Below, piece by piece: positions 17,557 through 25,999 of a stretch of DNA of 64,000 bases. Made by a program: the position numbers and the translations under genes. The first letter of the stretch is position 1. Each line of letters starts with the position of its first letter. The DNA comes from Blastococcus tunisiensis. Lineage in GTDB: Bacteria > Actinomycetota > Actinomycetes > Mycobacteriales > Geodermatophilaceae. Where the stretch lies: positions 151,968 to 215,967 of the forward strand of contig NZ_FOND01000009.1 of NCBI RefSeq assembly GCF_900112815.1. The letters run 5' to 3'. Below the pieces are notes generated by a model. The model searched no databases. It was not told the origin of the DNA and saw nothing but the letters and a program-made list of their open reading frames with translations.

Positions 17557-17939
17557 CACCCGGAACCGACTGGATCGACCAGGCGCAGCGCCTCGTCGAG
17601 GCCCTGCGCGGTGGCCTCGCCTCCGTCGTCGACCCCACGACCGGGGCCGGCGCCACGACGTCCTCCGACGGCACGACGTCCTCCGACGGCACGACGTCCT
17701 CCGACGGCACCGGGCACGCCGCCGACTGCCGGTGGTGCCCGGTCTGCCAGGCCGCGGCCGTCGTGCGTGGCGAGCGTCCCGAGGTGAACGCGGCCCTCGC
17801 CGACCTGCTCACCGCCGCGGCCACGGCGCTGCGGACGGTCGCTGCGGCCGGGCGCCCGCCGGAGGAGCCGGCGGCGGAGGAGGCCGAGGATCGCCGGCCG
17901 GAGCCGCCGGCGCCGGTCCAGCAGATCGACATCGCGTGA
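17553..17939 (+). CDS. Small protein with CxxCxxC motif and TTSSDG repeats
   Basis: 128 residues of unknown function. An N-terminal amphipathic helix (DWIDQAQRLVEALRGGLASV) is followed by a low-complexity linker with three exact TTSSDG repeats, then a cysteine cluster CRWCPVCQ that could bind zinc, a second helix (EVNAALADLLTAAATALR) and a Pro/Glu-rich tail. The ATG overlaps the previous stop (ATGA) and the stop overlaps the ROK gene start (GTGA), so it is translated as part of the operon. Its constant place behind an ArsA-like gene suggests a joint role, but nothing more can be said. Confidence 0.7.
   Translation: MTPGTDWIDQAQRLVEALRGGLASVVDPTTGAGATTSSDGTTSSDGTTSSDGTGHAADCRWCPVCQAAAVVRGERPEVNAALADLLTAAATALRTVAAAGRPPEEPAAEEAEDRRPEPPAPVQQIDIA
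17655..17708 (+). repeat. Three exact 18-bp tandem repeats
   Basis: ACGACGTCCTCCGACGGC occurs three times head to tail (17655, 17673, 17691), in frame inside the small CxxC protein gene. Each unit encodes TTSSDG, so unit changes would alter linker length without a frameshift. Confidence 0.95.
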
Positions 17940-18925
17940 CCGACCCGGTTGCCGCCGGGCCGGCGGCGCTCGGCATCGACATCGGCGGCACCAAGGTCGC
18001 CGGAGGGGTCGTCGCCCAGGACGGGACGATCCTCGCCACCGCCCGCCGGGCCACGCCGGGCGCCTCGGTGTCCGACACCGAGGACGCCATCGCGGCTGTG
18101 GTGGACGAGCTGGCGGAGGGACACCCGGGGGAACTGGTCGGCGTCGGCGTCGGTGCCGCCGGATGGTTCGACCGCACCGGCGACACGGTGCTGTTCAGCC
18201 CGCACCTCGCCTGGCGCAACTCCACCCTGCGCAAGGACCTCGCCGCGCGGCTGCAGCGGCCGCTCTGGGTCGGCAACGACGCCGACGCCGCGGCCTGGGC
18301 CGAGTACCGCTACGGCGCCGCCCGCGGGGCGGACCTGGCGCTGATGATCACGCTCGGCACCGGGATCGGCGGCGGCATCGTCATGGACGGGCGGCTGCGC
18401 CGGGGCTCGCACGGGGTGGCGGGGGAGTGGGGGCACATGCGCGTCGTCCCCGACGGCCGGCTCTGCGCGTGCGGCAACCGCGGCTGCTGGGAGCAGTACG
18501 CCAGCGGGACGGCGCTGGGGCAGACCGCCCGCGAGGTGGCCCGCACGTCGCCGGCCGCGGCGGCGCGGCTGCTGGAGCGCGTCGACTGCGAACCCGACCG
18601 GCTCACCGGGGAGGACGTCGCGCGCGCCGCCGCCGACGGCGACCCGCTGGCCCTGGAGCTGATCACCGAGGTGGGGGTCTGGCTCGGGCAGGGCATCGCC
18701 GACCTGGCCGCCGTCCTCGACCCCGACGTCGTCGTCATCGGGGGCGGGGTGAGCAAGCTCGGCGAGATGGTGCTCGGGCCCGCCCGCGACCGGCTGGAGC
18801 GCGCCCTGCCCGGCCGGGGCTTCCGTCCCGGTCCCCGGGTCGTGGTCGCCGCGCTCGGCCCCCAGGCGGGCATGGTCGGCGCCGCCGACCTCGTGCGGCA
18901 GGCCGTCCGGGAAGGCGACGCCTGA
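17936..18925 (+). CDS. ROK family glucokinase-type sugar kinase
   Basis: 329 residues. N-terminal phosphate-binding loop GIDIGGTKVAGGVV, the sugar-site VGNDADAAAWAEYRYG with catalytic Asp, GTGIGGGIVMDG, the zinc-binding CACGNRGCWE motif that defines ROK proteins, and the C-terminal VVIGGGVSKLGE. Most likely an ATP glucokinase feeding glycolysis; the EXGH segment is GEWGHM, consistent with hexose binding. The GTG start lies in a GTGA overlap with the preceding gene. Why it is tied to the SRPBCC-ArsA pair is unclear. A hairpin repeat follows the stop. Confidence 0.9.
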   Translation: MTDPVAAGPAALGIDIGGTKVAGGVVAQDGTILATARRATPGASVSDTEDAIAAVVDELAEGHPGELVGVGVGAAGWFDRTGDTVLFSPHLAWRNSTLRKDLAARLQRPLWVGNDADAAAWAEYRYGAARGADLALMITLGTGIGGGIVMDGRLRRGSHGVAGEWGHMRVVPDGRLCACGNRGCWEQYASGTALGQTAREVARTSPAAAARLLERVDCEPDRLTGEDVARAAADGDPLALELITEVGVWLGQGIADLAAVLDPDVVVIGGGVSKLGEMVLGPARDRLERALPGRGFRPGPRVVVAALGPQAGMVGAADLVRQAVREGDA

Positions 18926-18954
18926 GGTCGCGCCGAGTGGGCCCCGGAGGGTAG

Positions 18955-19010
18955 AAGGACCCCGTCCCCCTCACCCCTCGCAAGCTCGGGGCGAGCCTCC
19001 GGACGGGGCC
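18955..19010. repeat. 56-bp hairpin repeat, copy 2 (terminator-like)
   Basis: Arms GGACCCCGTCC and GGACGGGGCC enclose CTCGC...GCGAG inner pairing. It lies between the convergent ends of the ROK gene (18925) and the TIGR00300 gene (19019). Read on the minus strand it gives stem plus CCTT, the same orientation relative to the TIGR00300 gene as copy 1 has to trpD. Confidence 0.8.
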
Positions 19011-19018
19011 GACAGGAG

Positions 19019-20260
19019 CTATTCCGGGGCGAGCTCGCGGGCCAGCTGCTCGAGGAACAGGCCGATGTCGGTGATGATGCCCATCGCCTGGGCGCTACCG
19101 CGGTCGGCCAGCTTCGTGACGGTGGCCGGGTTGATGTCCACGCTGACCAGCGGGACCGACGCCGGCAGCAGGTTCCCGGTCGCGATGGAGTGCAGCATCG
19201 TCGCGACCATGATCGCGAAGCCGACGTCCGGGAGCTCCGCGCGCATCGCCCGCTGACCCTCGATCACGTCGGTGTGCACGTCGGGCAGCGGTCCGTCGTC
19301 GCGCACGGAGCCCACCAGCACGAACGGCTTCCCGGCCTCGACCATCGCATGCATGACGCCGCCGGTGAGGACGCCGGAGCGCACCGCCGCCGCGATCGAA
19401 CCCGCCGCCCGGATGGTGTTGATCGCCCGGATGTGGTGCTCGTGCCCGTGCGGGACCCCCGAGCCCTTCGCCAGGTCCACACCCAGCGAGGTGCCGTACA
19501 GCGCCGACTCGATGTCGTGGGTGGCCAGGGCGTTGCCGGCGAAGAGGACGTCGACGAACCCGGCGCGGACCAGCCGCACCATGGCCGGCGCGGCGCCGGT
19601 GTGCACGACCGCCGGACCGCCGACCCACAGGATCCGCTTGCCCGCGGCCTTGACCTCGCGCATCCGCTCGGCGATCTGGCGGACCAGCAGCGCCTGCGGC
19701 TTCTCGCTGGACACCGCCGAGGACATGAACCCGAAGTCGTCCTCCTCGCCGCGCGGCGCCTGCGCCGGCAGCTCCACCCGGACACCGTGGGCGCCGCAGA
19801 CGACGGCGTCGCCGGCGCGCACGTCACTCACCGGCACGGTGCGGACCACCGCCTGCCCGTCGTCGGTGGTGACGACCAGGCCGCAGTCCATCTCGGGCTG
19901 CCGCACCCGCAGCCACTCCCGGTCCAGCCGGACGAGGGTCTCCAGGTTGGTGGTGGAGTAGAAGTCGTCGGGGAAGACCCCGTCGGCCGGCGCCGGGCGG
20001 GTGAGCGCCGTTCCCGGGTCGACCGCGTTGGCCCCGTGGATCTGCACCCGCATGAGGATCCGGTCCAGCAGGTCCGCCCCGTCGGCGCTCACCTCGATGA
20101 GCGCCCGCGACTCGTCCTCGTGCTGCCGGCCGAGGTCGAGAGTCTCGATGCGGTAGTCCCCGCCGTACTCGAGGACGTCGTCGAGGATGCGGGCGAGGAT
20201 GCCGGTGTCGACGAGATGCCCGGTCACCGTGACCGTGGCGGTGTGCGCGGCAGTGGTCAC
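19019..20260 (-). CDS. TIGR00300 family (LOR/SDH-type, ornithine cyclodeaminase-like) protein
   Basis: 413 residues. An N-terminal LOR/SDH-type domain (TVTVTGHLVDTGILARILDD, then RALIEVSAD) is joined to a Rossmann-like C-terminal part with HTGAAPAMVRLVRAGFVDVL, GNALATHDIESALYG and SVDINPATVTKLADRG. This architecture matches TIGR00300 proteins, some of which in archaea and cyanobacteria act as ornithine cyclodeaminase (ornithine to proline). The precise reaction here is inferred. The GTG start has TAGCGT (20272-20267) 6 nt upstream, and that hexamer overlaps the stop codon of the preceding gene, so a private leaderless transcript is likely. Confidence 0.85.
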   Translation of the reverse strand: MTTAAHTATVTVTGHLVDTGILARILDDVLEYGGDYRIETLDLGRQHEDESRALIEVSADGADLLDRILMRVQIHGANAVDPGTALTRPAPADGVFPDDFYSTTNLETLVRLDREWLRVRQPEMDCGLVVTTDDGQAVVRTVPVSDVRAGDAVVCGAHGVRVELPAQAPRGEEDDFGFMSSAVSSEKPQALLVRQIAERMREVKAAGKRILWVGGPAVVHTGAAPAMVRLVRAGFVDVLFAGNALATHDIESALYGTSLGVDLAKGSGVPHGHEHHIRAINTIRAAGSIAAAVRSGVLTGGVMHAMVEAGKPFVLVGSVRDDGPLPDVHTDVIEGQRAMRAELPDVGFAIMVATMLHSIATGNLLPASVPLVSVDINPATVTKLADRGSAQAMGIITDIGLFLEQLARELAPE

Positions 20261-20269
20261 ACCGGCACG

Positions 20270-20965
20270 CTAGACGACGGCGCCGTCGTCGCCGTCGTCC
20301 TCGGAACGGTCCCGCATCCGGGACACCAGCAGGGCGACGCCGCCGGCGATGGCCAGGACGCCCAGGACCAGACCCACGTCCGCCGACAGCCGCAGGATGC
20401 CCGGCGCGCCGATGAGCAGCACGCCCCCCACGACCAGCAGCAGCGCGTAGAGCGAGGCGGGCGCGGGCGCCGGGATCGGGGGAGCGGGAGGTGGCCGGAA
20501 GTGCTCCTCGGGCCGGTCCAGCACGGGCAGTTCGTGCGGGGGAGGCGCCGGGACGTCCGCCGGCTCCTCCTGGACCACCGCGCGGCCGTGCTCGGCCTCG
20601 AACGCGGCGACGATCCGCGCCCACTCGGCGTCCTCGTCCAGCCCGGGGCGGACGGGGGCCGGCTCCGGCTCGGGGGCCGGGACGGGCGGCGGGTCGGGAG
20701 CGGGCACGTGCTGGTCCACGACCGCACGCGCCTCGCCCCGGCGGGAGCGGTCGACGAACAGCCGGTCGGACGGCGGGCTGGGCAGGCTGACCGACCGCGT
20801 GTAGGGCTCCACGTCGGCCGACGGCTCCAGGTAGGCGGCGATGCCGACGGCGTGCAGCAGGTCGAGCAGGTGCTCGCCGACGCGCGGGTCGACGTCTCGC
20901 AGCGGGCTCCAGAGCGTGGCCTGCAGGCCGTTGTCGCGCCGGCCGCGTCCGCGGCGGACGTTCAT
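20270..20965 (-). CDS. Membrane-anchored proline-rich protein of unknown function
   Basis: 231 residues. The first ~70 residues form a small folded domain (LQATLWSPLRDVDPRVGEHL, GIAAYLEPSADVEPYT). A long Pro/Ala/Glu linker (VPAPDPPPVPAPEPEPAP and similar) follows, then two hydrophobic helices (LYALLLVVGGVLLIGAPGIL and VGLVLGVLAIAGGVALLVS) and an acidic tail. It would be tethered to the membrane with the N-terminal domain in the cytoplasm. The ATG overlaps the stop of the upstream esterase (ATGA). In position it resembles Rv2183c, but I do not recognise a family function. Confidence 0.75.
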   Translation of the reverse strand: MNVRRGRGRRDNGLQATLWSPLRDVDPRVGEHLLDLLHAVGIAAYLEPSADVEPYTRSVSLPSPPSDRLFVDRSRRGEARAVVDQHVPAPDPPPVPAPEPEPAPVRPGLDEDAEWARIVAAFEAEHGRAVVQEEPADVPAPPPHELPVLDRPEEHFRPPPAPPIPAPAPASLYALLLVVGGVLLIGAPGILRLSADVGLVLGVLAIAGGVALLVSRMRDRSEDDGDDGAVV

Positions 20966-21789
20966 CGTGGTTCCGCCGCGGCGTTCCCCGTGCCCTGGTC
21001 GTCCCCGGCCCGCACGTGCGCACGGATCCAGTCGACGGAGCCGGCGAAGATCGTCGGGGCGTCGTTGTCCAGGGTCGCGACGTGGTAGCTGTCCTCGAGC
21101 AGCACCTCGGTCGTGTCCGTGCTGCCGACGCCGGCGAGCAGGATCGTGCTGTTGACCGGCTCGACCACGTGGTCCTCGGTGCTGTGGAACACGATGACCG
21201 GCGCGGTGACCGTGCCCAGGTCGGCCCGGGTGGCGGCCCACAGCCCGCGCAGCTGCATCATCGCCCGGGTCGGCAGCTTCGGGTAGGCCAGCTCGGTCAC
21301 CCCCGGCTTCTTGATGTCGCTGGCGATCGGCGCCCAGCTCGGCGTGATGCGGGCGAGCAGCGGCAGCAGCTTGGCGTCCACCCGCTGGGTGAGGAGGGCC
21401 GGGTTGACCAGCAGCAGCCCGGCGACGTCGTCGGGGCGCACCTGTGCCAGCCGGGTGGCCAGCGTGCCGCCCATGGACAGGCCCGCGACGAACACCCGGT
21501 CGCAGTCGGCGGCCAGCTCGTCGAAGGACTGCTCGACCGTCGCCGTCCACTGGTCGTGCGTACTGGCGTTGCAGTCCTGCCAGCGGGTGCCGTGCCCGGG
21601 CAGCAGGGGGCAGCGCACGGCGAAGCCCTCCGCCGCGAGGTGCTCCCCCCACGGCCGCATGCTCATGGGGGTGCCGGTGAAGCCGTGCAGCAGGAGGACA
21701 CCGGTCCGGCCGTCCGGACCGTCCCCGCCCGGGAAGGCGAACGGCTCGGCGCCGGGCATGACGCCGTGCGGCGCGGTCGGTCCAGACAC
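20962..21789 (-). CDS. Alpha/beta hydrolase, carboxylesterase/monoacylglycerol lipase type
   Basis: 275 residues like Est30-type carboxylesterases. Oxyanion segment VLLLHGFTGTP, nucleophile elbow GLSMGG with catalytic Ser, Asp in FHSTEDHVV and His in DSYHVATLD are all in order. The substrate is probably a short- to medium-chain ester or monoglyceride. GTG at 21789 is chosen because GGAGG lies about six bases upstream; longer in-frame starts would put that site inside the gene. It heads a two-gene unit with the membrane protein and is divergent from the PlsC-type acyltransferase, so a lipid-related role fits. Confidence 0.88.
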   Translation of the reverse strand: MSGPTAPHGVMPGAEPFAFPGGDGPDGRTGVLLLHGFTGTPMSMRPWGEHLAAEGFAVRCPLLPGHGTRWQDCNASTHDQWTATVEQSFDELAADCDRVFVAGLSMGGTLATRLAQVRPDDVAGLLLVNPALLTQRVDAKLLPLLARITPSWAPIASDIKKPGVTELAYPKLPTRAMMQLRGLWAATRADLGTVTAPVIVFHSTEDHVVEPVNSTILLAGVGSTDTTEVLLEDSYHVATLDNDAPTIFAGSVDWIRAHVRAGDDQGTGNAAAEPR

Positions 21790-21861
21790 AGGGTCCTCCT
21801 CGGCGTCCGGTGGCGGTGCCGACCGGCAGGGGTGCTCGGAACAGGTCACACGTCCGGCCGA

Positions 21862-21891
21862 TTGTGATTCAGCCGTCAGGCTCCCTAGTCT
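21862..21891 (+). promoter_or_regulatory. Promoter for the acyltransferase gene
   Basis: TTGTGA (21862-21867) and TAGTCT (21886-21891) are 18 bp apart. Transcription would begin near 21899, leaving a leader of about 13 nt that carries GGAGG at 21906-21910. Confidence 0.55.
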
Positions 21892-21911
21892 GGCAGCTCA
21901 CGAGTGGAGGC

Positions 21912-22673
21912 GTGTTGTTCTACTGGTTCCTCAAGTTCGTCGCGATCGGCCCGGCGGTGCGCGCCGCCTTCCGGCCGCGCGCCGAGGGCACGGAGCACGT
22001 GCCGGCGACCGGTGCCGCGATCCTGGCGAGCAACCACCTGTCGGCCGCGGACTGGATCTTCATGCCCCTCCAGCTCAAGCGCCGCGTCACCTTCCTCGCC
22101 AAGGCCGAGTACTTCACCGGCACCGGCCTCAAGGGTGCGGCCCAGCGCGCCTTCTTCTCCGGGGCGGGCCAGGTGCCCATCGACCGGTCGAGCGCGTCGG
22201 CTGCCGAGGGCGCCATCCGGACGGGGATCCGCACGCTCCACGAGGGCAAGGTCCTCGGCATCTACCCGGAGGGCACGCGTTCCCCGGACGGCCGGCTCTT
22301 CCGCGGCAAGATCGGCGTGGCCCGCATGGCGCTGGAGACCGGGGCCCCGGTCATCCCGGTCGCGATGGTCTACCGCAAGAGGAAGCTGCCGTTCGGCAAG
22401 CGGATCACCCGGGTCACCGTCCGGTTCGGCGCCCCGTTGGACTTCTCCCGCTACGAGGGCATGGCCGGTGACCGCTTCGTCGAGCGCTCGATCACCGACG
22501 AGATCATGTACGAGATCATGACGCTGTCGGGCCAGGAGTACGTCGACGTCTACGGCGCGACGGTGAAGAAGTCGATGGACGCGACCGGCGCCAGCGCGCC
22601 CGACGTCGTGGCCCGGCTCCAGCCGCCGCCGGACGAGGCCGCCGACCGCGCTCCCACGACGCTCGCCGGCTGA
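21912..22673 (+). CDS. PlsC family 1-acyl-sn-glycerol-3-phosphate acyltransferase
   Basis: 253 residues. An N-terminal membrane helix (FYWFLKFVAIGPAV) precedes the acyltransferase domain with catalytic NHLSAADW (H-x4-D), the acceptor-binding YPEGTRSPDGRLFRGKIG block and a downstream VIPVAMVYR. It should acylate lysophosphatidic acid or a related lipid at the inner membrane; the Rv2182c position near PIM genes makes a glycolipid acceptor possible. The start is uncertain: GTG 21912 is only 1 nt from GGAGG, whereas TTG 21915 (4 nt away) would give the usual MFYW N-terminus. Convergent with tetR. Confidence 0.9.
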   Translation: MLFYWFLKFVAIGPAVRAAFRPRAEGTEHVPATGAAILASNHLSAADWIFMPLQLKRRVTFLAKAEYFTGTGLKGAAQRAFFSGAGQVPIDRSSASAAEGAIRTGIRTLHEGKVLGIYPEGTRSPDGRLFRGKIGVARMALETGAPVIPVAMVYRKRKLPFGKRITRVTVRFGAPLDFSRYEGMAGDRFVERSITDEIMYEIMTLSGQEYVDVYGATVKKSMDATGASAPDVVARLQPPPDEAADRAPTTLAG

Positions 22674-22707
22674 CCCGCTGCGTCGCCTTCTCCACCGGTC
22701 GAACAGT

Positions 22708-22754
22708 GTGCGCAGACCAGCAGTTCCGCGCCCGAGAACTGCCTGTCCGCGCAC
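22708..22754. terminator. Imperfect hairpin between convergent plsC-type and tetR genes
   Basis: Arms 22708-22726 and 22736-22754 match in 16 of 19 positions around a 9-nt loop. It is the only structure in the 135-bp gap. Confidence 0.6.
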
Positions 22755-22808
22755 GACGTCCCTGAGGGACACGCGGCGTGCACCGGAACCCGGCCGCGCC
22801 GTGGCTGC

Positions 22809-23399
22809 CTAGCCGCGGGCGACGAGGCGGTCGAGCACGTCGCGCAGCAGGTCGAGCAGCTCCGCACGGGTCACTGTCGGCTCCTGCACCCAGGACCCGA
22901 CGAGGTCCTCGGTGAAGGCGAACCAGGCCAGCACCAGCTGACGGCGCAGGGCGTCGTCGGGCAGGTCGAGCGTGGTCAGCGCCACCTGGACCAGCCGGCC
23001 GCGGGTCTCCTCGTAGACCTCCGACACCCACGGGTCGCCACCGCCGGCGCCGCGGACGAACGCCAGGTAGGTCTCCGGGAACGTCTCCACCCACCCGACG
23101 TAGCGGTCCAGCATGCCGGTGACCTGCTGCTCGGCCGGGGTGCCGGGTTCGGGCAGGAGATGGTCGAGCAGCAGATCGGCCGCCGCCCGGGTGACGGCGG
23201 TGTAGTACTCCCGCTTGTTCGCGAAGTAGTGGAACAGCAGGCTGCGGCTGATGCCGGCCCTCCGGGCGACCTCGTCGATGGTCAGCTCCTGCACCGGCGT
23301 CGTCGGCAGCAGCTCCAGCCCGATCTGGACCAGCTGTGCCCGGCGGTCCCCGGCCGAGCGACGCAGCCGGGGCGGGCCGGGCCGGGAGGACGCCGTCAC
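22809..23399 (-). CDS. TetR family transcriptional regulator
   Basis: 196 residues. The N-terminal helix-turn-helix reads ELTIDEVARRAGISRSLLFH followed by YFANKREYY, the TetR signature, at about residues 38-66. The C-terminal part is an all-helical ligand and dimer domain (YVGWVETFPETYLAFVRG). GTG at 23399 is the start supported by the open frame, 13 nt after the hydrolase stop, so it is the last gene of a monooxygenase-hydrolase-tetR operon. It is the best candidate to bind the palindromes at 25922-25965 and control both this operon and the divergent SDR gene. Confidence 0.92.
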   Translation of the reverse strand: MTASSRPGPPRLRRSAGDRRAQLVQIGLELLPTTPVQELTIDEVARRAGISRSLLFHYFANKREYYTAVTRAAADLLLDHLLPEPGTPAEQQVTGMLDRYVGWVETFPETYLAFVRGAGGGDPWVSEVYEETRGRLVQVALTTLDLPDDALRRQLVLAWFAFTEDLVGSWVQEPTVTRAELLDLLRDVLDRLVARG

Positions 23400-23412
23400 C
23401 GGGGCGGCCCGC

Positions 23413-24363
23413 TCAGGCCGGGAGCCGGTCGGCGGCCGCGGCCACGAGCAGCCGGCCGATCGCCTCCGCCGCGAGCCCCGCCCGCTCCTGGGGCAGCATG
23501 TGCCCGGTCCGTTCCGCCACGTGCAGGGAGGCGCCCAGGATCGCCTCGGCCAGGTGACGGCTGTGCCGCACCGGCGTGAGCTTGTCGCTGTCGCCGACCA
23601 GGATCTCGACCGGGACGCTCGTCAGCGCCGCCAGTTCCCGGCGCTTGTCGTGCTCGCCGAGCGCCGGGTAGAAGGCGGCGAACGCGCGGACGGTCGTCGC
23701 GTGCATGATCTCCGCCCCCGCACGCACCATGTCGTCGGTGGCGTCGGCGCCGTAGAGGAGCTCGCGCACCAGCGTCCGGTGCCGCGGATGGGTTGGCGGC
23801 AGCAGCTCGCGCAGCCGCTCGAGGACCCGCGCGCCGCCGATGGCGACCGACACCATGCCCGGCGCCAGCTTCAGCTGCAGCCGTTCGGCGCGCGTCCGCC
23901 CGGGCGGGGCGAGGTCACCGGCGGACGTCGAGACCAGGGCGACGCCGCGGACGCGGTCGCCGAACAGCTCGGGCCGGGCCGCGGCCAGGCACATGATCGT
24001 CATGCCGCCCATCGAGTGCCCGGCGAGCACGACCGGGCCGGTGGGCGCCAGCTCGTCGACGAGCTCGCCGAGGTCGGCGCCGAGCTGGTCGATGGACAGC
24101 TCGCCCACGTCGTCGGCGTACCGCCCCCAGGTGGAGCGTCCGTGCCCGCGCTGGTCGTAGCGCACCAGCCGCAGCTCCCCGGCGGCGATCCGGGGGGTGA
24201 GGAGCTCGGCGACGTCGTCCCAGGCGGCCTGGGCGAGCGTCCAGCCGTGCGCGAGGACCAGCGTGACGGGGGCGTCGTCGGCACCGTCGACGACGGCGTG
24301 CAGGACGGCGCCGTCGGGGGTGCGGACCGCCGCCACCTGGCGGAGGACGGTTCCGGCGCTCAT
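23413..24363 (-). CDS. Alpha/beta hydrolase (esterase/lipase), monooxygenase-linked
   Basis: 316 residues. VLAHGWTLAQAAWDDV gives the oxyanion turn, LVRYDQRGHGRST follows, AGHSMGGMTIM carries the nucleophile Ser, and LVGDSDKLTPVRHS and ERTGHMLPQE carry Asp and His. The ATG overlaps the stop of the upstream monooxygenase (ATGA). A hydrolase coupled to a Baeyer-Villiger-type oxygenase would open the ester or lactone that enzyme makes. The set recalls the mycobacterial mymA operon (monooxygenase, LipR esterase, SDR), an analogy from memory. Confidence 0.9.
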   Translation of the reverse strand: MSAGTVLRQVAAVRTPDGAVLHAVVDGADDAPVTLVLAHGWTLAQAAWDDVAELLTPRIAAGELRLVRYDQRGHGRSTWGRYADDVGELSIDQLGADLGELVDELAPTGPVVLAGHSMGGMTIMCLAAARPELFGDRVRGVALVSTSAGDLAPPGRTRAERLQLKLAPGMVSVAIGGARVLERLRELLPPTHPRHRTLVRELLYGADATDDMVRAGAEIMHATTVRAFAAFYPALGEHDKRRELAALTSVPVEILVGDSDKLTPVRHSRHLAEAILGASLHVAERTGHMLPQERAGLAAEAIGRLLVAAAADRLPA

Positions 24364-25892
24364 GCCGCCACCTCCGGGCGCTCGGCCGCCGCGGCCGGGA
24401 CGCCGACGTAGTTCTCGCGGTCGAGCTTCCTCGTGAGCCGCCGGAACCGGAAGGTGAAGTCGGGCCACAGCGTGGTGTTGTGCCCGTGCCGGTCGAGGTA
24501 CCAGCTGGCGCAGCCGCCGGCCAGCCACACCGTGCCCGCCGACTTCTCGGCGATCAGCGAGCGCCAGGCCTCCTGTGCCTCCGGGGTGGTCTCCAGGACC
24601 TCGAGCCCCTCGGCGTCCATGGTCCGCAGCGCGTCGTCGACGTAGGCCACCTGCGACTCGATCATGTAGACCATCGACGTGTGTCCCACGCCCACGTTCG
24701 GGCCGACCAGCAGGAACAGGTTGGGGAAGCCGGCGACGGTGGCGCTGCGGTTGCTGACCATCCCGTCGGCCCAGACCTGGGCCAGGGTGCGCCCCTGGCG
24801 GCCGTGGATCCGCTCCGCGATCGGCAGGTCGGTCACGTGGAAGCCGGTCGCCAGCACGATGGTGTCGGTGCGGCGCTCGACGCCGTCGGTGGTGACGATC
24901 GAGTGCGGCCGGACCTCGCGGATGCCCGCGGTCACCAGCTCGGCGTTGGGTGCCGCGACCGCCGGGAAGTAGTCGTTGCTGATCAGGATCCGCTTGCAGC
25001 CGATCGTGTAGTCCGGCGTGAGGGCCCGGCGGAGCTTGGGGTCCCGGACCTGGCGGTGCAGGTGGGCCTTGGCGAGTTTGCCGACGGGCCTGAGAAAGCG
25101 TCGGTTCTTGGCCATGCCGATGACCAGGAACTCGCGGAAGAGGTACAGGGCAGCCCGGATCGCGTTCTGCAGGCCGGGGACCGACCGGTAGAGCTTCTGC
25201 ATCCAGGGCTTCACCGGGTGGTCGGTGCGGGGGACCACCCACGCGGGAGTGCGCTGGTAGACGGCGAGGCTGCCCACGACCGGCTGGATCGCCGGGACGA
25301 CCTGGATCGCCGAGGCGCCGGTGCCGACGACGGCGACCCGTTCACCGGCCAGGTCGTGCTCGTGGTCCCAGCGCGCCGAGTGCATGACCGTGCCGGCGAA
25401 GGAGTCCAGCCCGGGGATGTCGGGATAGGTGGGGTCGGCCAGGGCGCCGGCCGCGGAGACCAGGACGCGGGCGCGGAACTCGCCGGCCGTGGTGGAGACC
25501 AGCCAGCGCCGTGCCTCGTCGTCCCAGCGGGCCGACGTCACGTCGGCGCCGAAGACGCAGTGCCGGCGCACGTCGAACCGGTCGGCGGTCCGCTGCAGGT
25601 AGGCCTGGATCTCGGGCTGCTCGGAGTAGGAGCGGCCCCAGTGGGGGTTCTGGGCGAAGGAGAAGGAGTAGAGGTTGGACTGCACGTCGCAGGCCGCGCC
25701 GGGATAGGTGTTGTCCCGCCACGTGCCGCCGACGTCCCCCGCGCGCTCGAGGAGCACGACGTCGGTCTCGCCCCGGCGCCGCAGCGCGATCGCCATGCCG
25801 AGGCCGGCGAAACCGGACCCGATGATGGCCACGCCCACGTCGCGGACGGCGTCGGTGCCCGTGGCGGGCTGGCTCTCGAGCGTGCTGGTCAC
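24360..25892 (-). CDS. FAD/NADPH Baeyer-Villiger-type monooxygenase
   Basis: 510 residues. First dinucleotide loop GSGFAGLG (Gly25, Gly27, Gly30), then GGTWRDNTYPGAACDV, the Baeyer-Villiger fingerprint FAGTVMHSARWD (F-x-G-x3-H-x3-W-D), and a second Rossmann loop VVGTGASAIQVVPAI. The later VLATGFHVTDLP motif is also typical. It should insert oxygen into a ketone or aldehyde using NADPH and O2, but flavin N-hydroxylation is an alternative. The GTG start at 25892 has AAGGAG seven bases upstream. First gene of the operon with the hydrolase and tetR, divergent from an SDR gene across an operator region. Confidence 0.92.
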   Translation of the reverse strand: MTSTLESQPATGTDAVRDVGVAIIGSGFAGLGMAIALRRRGETDVVLLERAGDVGGTWRDNTYPGAACDVQSNLYSFSFAQNPHWGRSYSEQPEIQAYLQRTADRFDVRRHCVFGADVTSARWDDEARRWLVSTTAGEFRARVLVSAAGALADPTYPDIPGLDSFAGTVMHSARWDHEHDLAGERVAVVGTGASAIQVVPAIQPVVGSLAVYQRTPAWVVPRTDHPVKPWMQKLYRSVPGLQNAIRAALYLFREFLVIGMAKNRRFLRPVGKLAKAHLHRQVRDPKLRRALTPDYTIGCKRILISNDYFPAVAAPNAELVTAGIREVRPHSIVTTDGVERRTDTIVLATGFHVTDLPIAERIHGRQGRTLAQVWADGMVSNRSATVAGFPNLFLLVGPNVGVGHTSMVYMIESQVAYVDDALRTMDAEGLEVLETTPEAQEAWRSLIAEKSAGTVWLAGGCASWYLDRHGHNTTLWPDFTFRFRRLTRKLDRENYVGVPAAAAERPEVAA

Positions 25893-25921
25893 CGATCGGC
25901 TCCTTCGCGGTCCCGGTTTGC

Positions 25922-25965
25922 TGAGCAACGCTCAACAAGCTACAACAGTTGTTGAGCAGTGCTCA
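25922..25965. promoter_or_regulatory. Paired palindromic operators between monooxygenase and SDR genes
   Basis: Two perfect palindromes TGAGC-NNN-GCTCA (25922-25934 and 25953-25965) have centres 31 bp apart, three helical turns. Between them a third, ACAACAGTTGT, is centred near 25946. This is the only AT-richer, structured part of the 107-bp divergent region and is a likely binding site for the TetR encoded at 22809-23399. Confidence 0.75.
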
Positions 25966-25999
25966 ATCCGAGCGCCCGAGCCGACCCCGAGGAGCCCCC

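Noticed and set aside
17655..17708. Direct repeats as a CRISPR array
   Set aside because: The 18-bp units are contiguous without spacers and are in-frame coding repeats.
22708..22754. Hairpin as a small RNA gene
   Set aside because: No promoter is seen; a terminator between convergent genes explains it.
24480..25955. 491-codon plus-strand frame
   Set aside because: Antisense shadow of the monooxygenase; it also covers the operator region.
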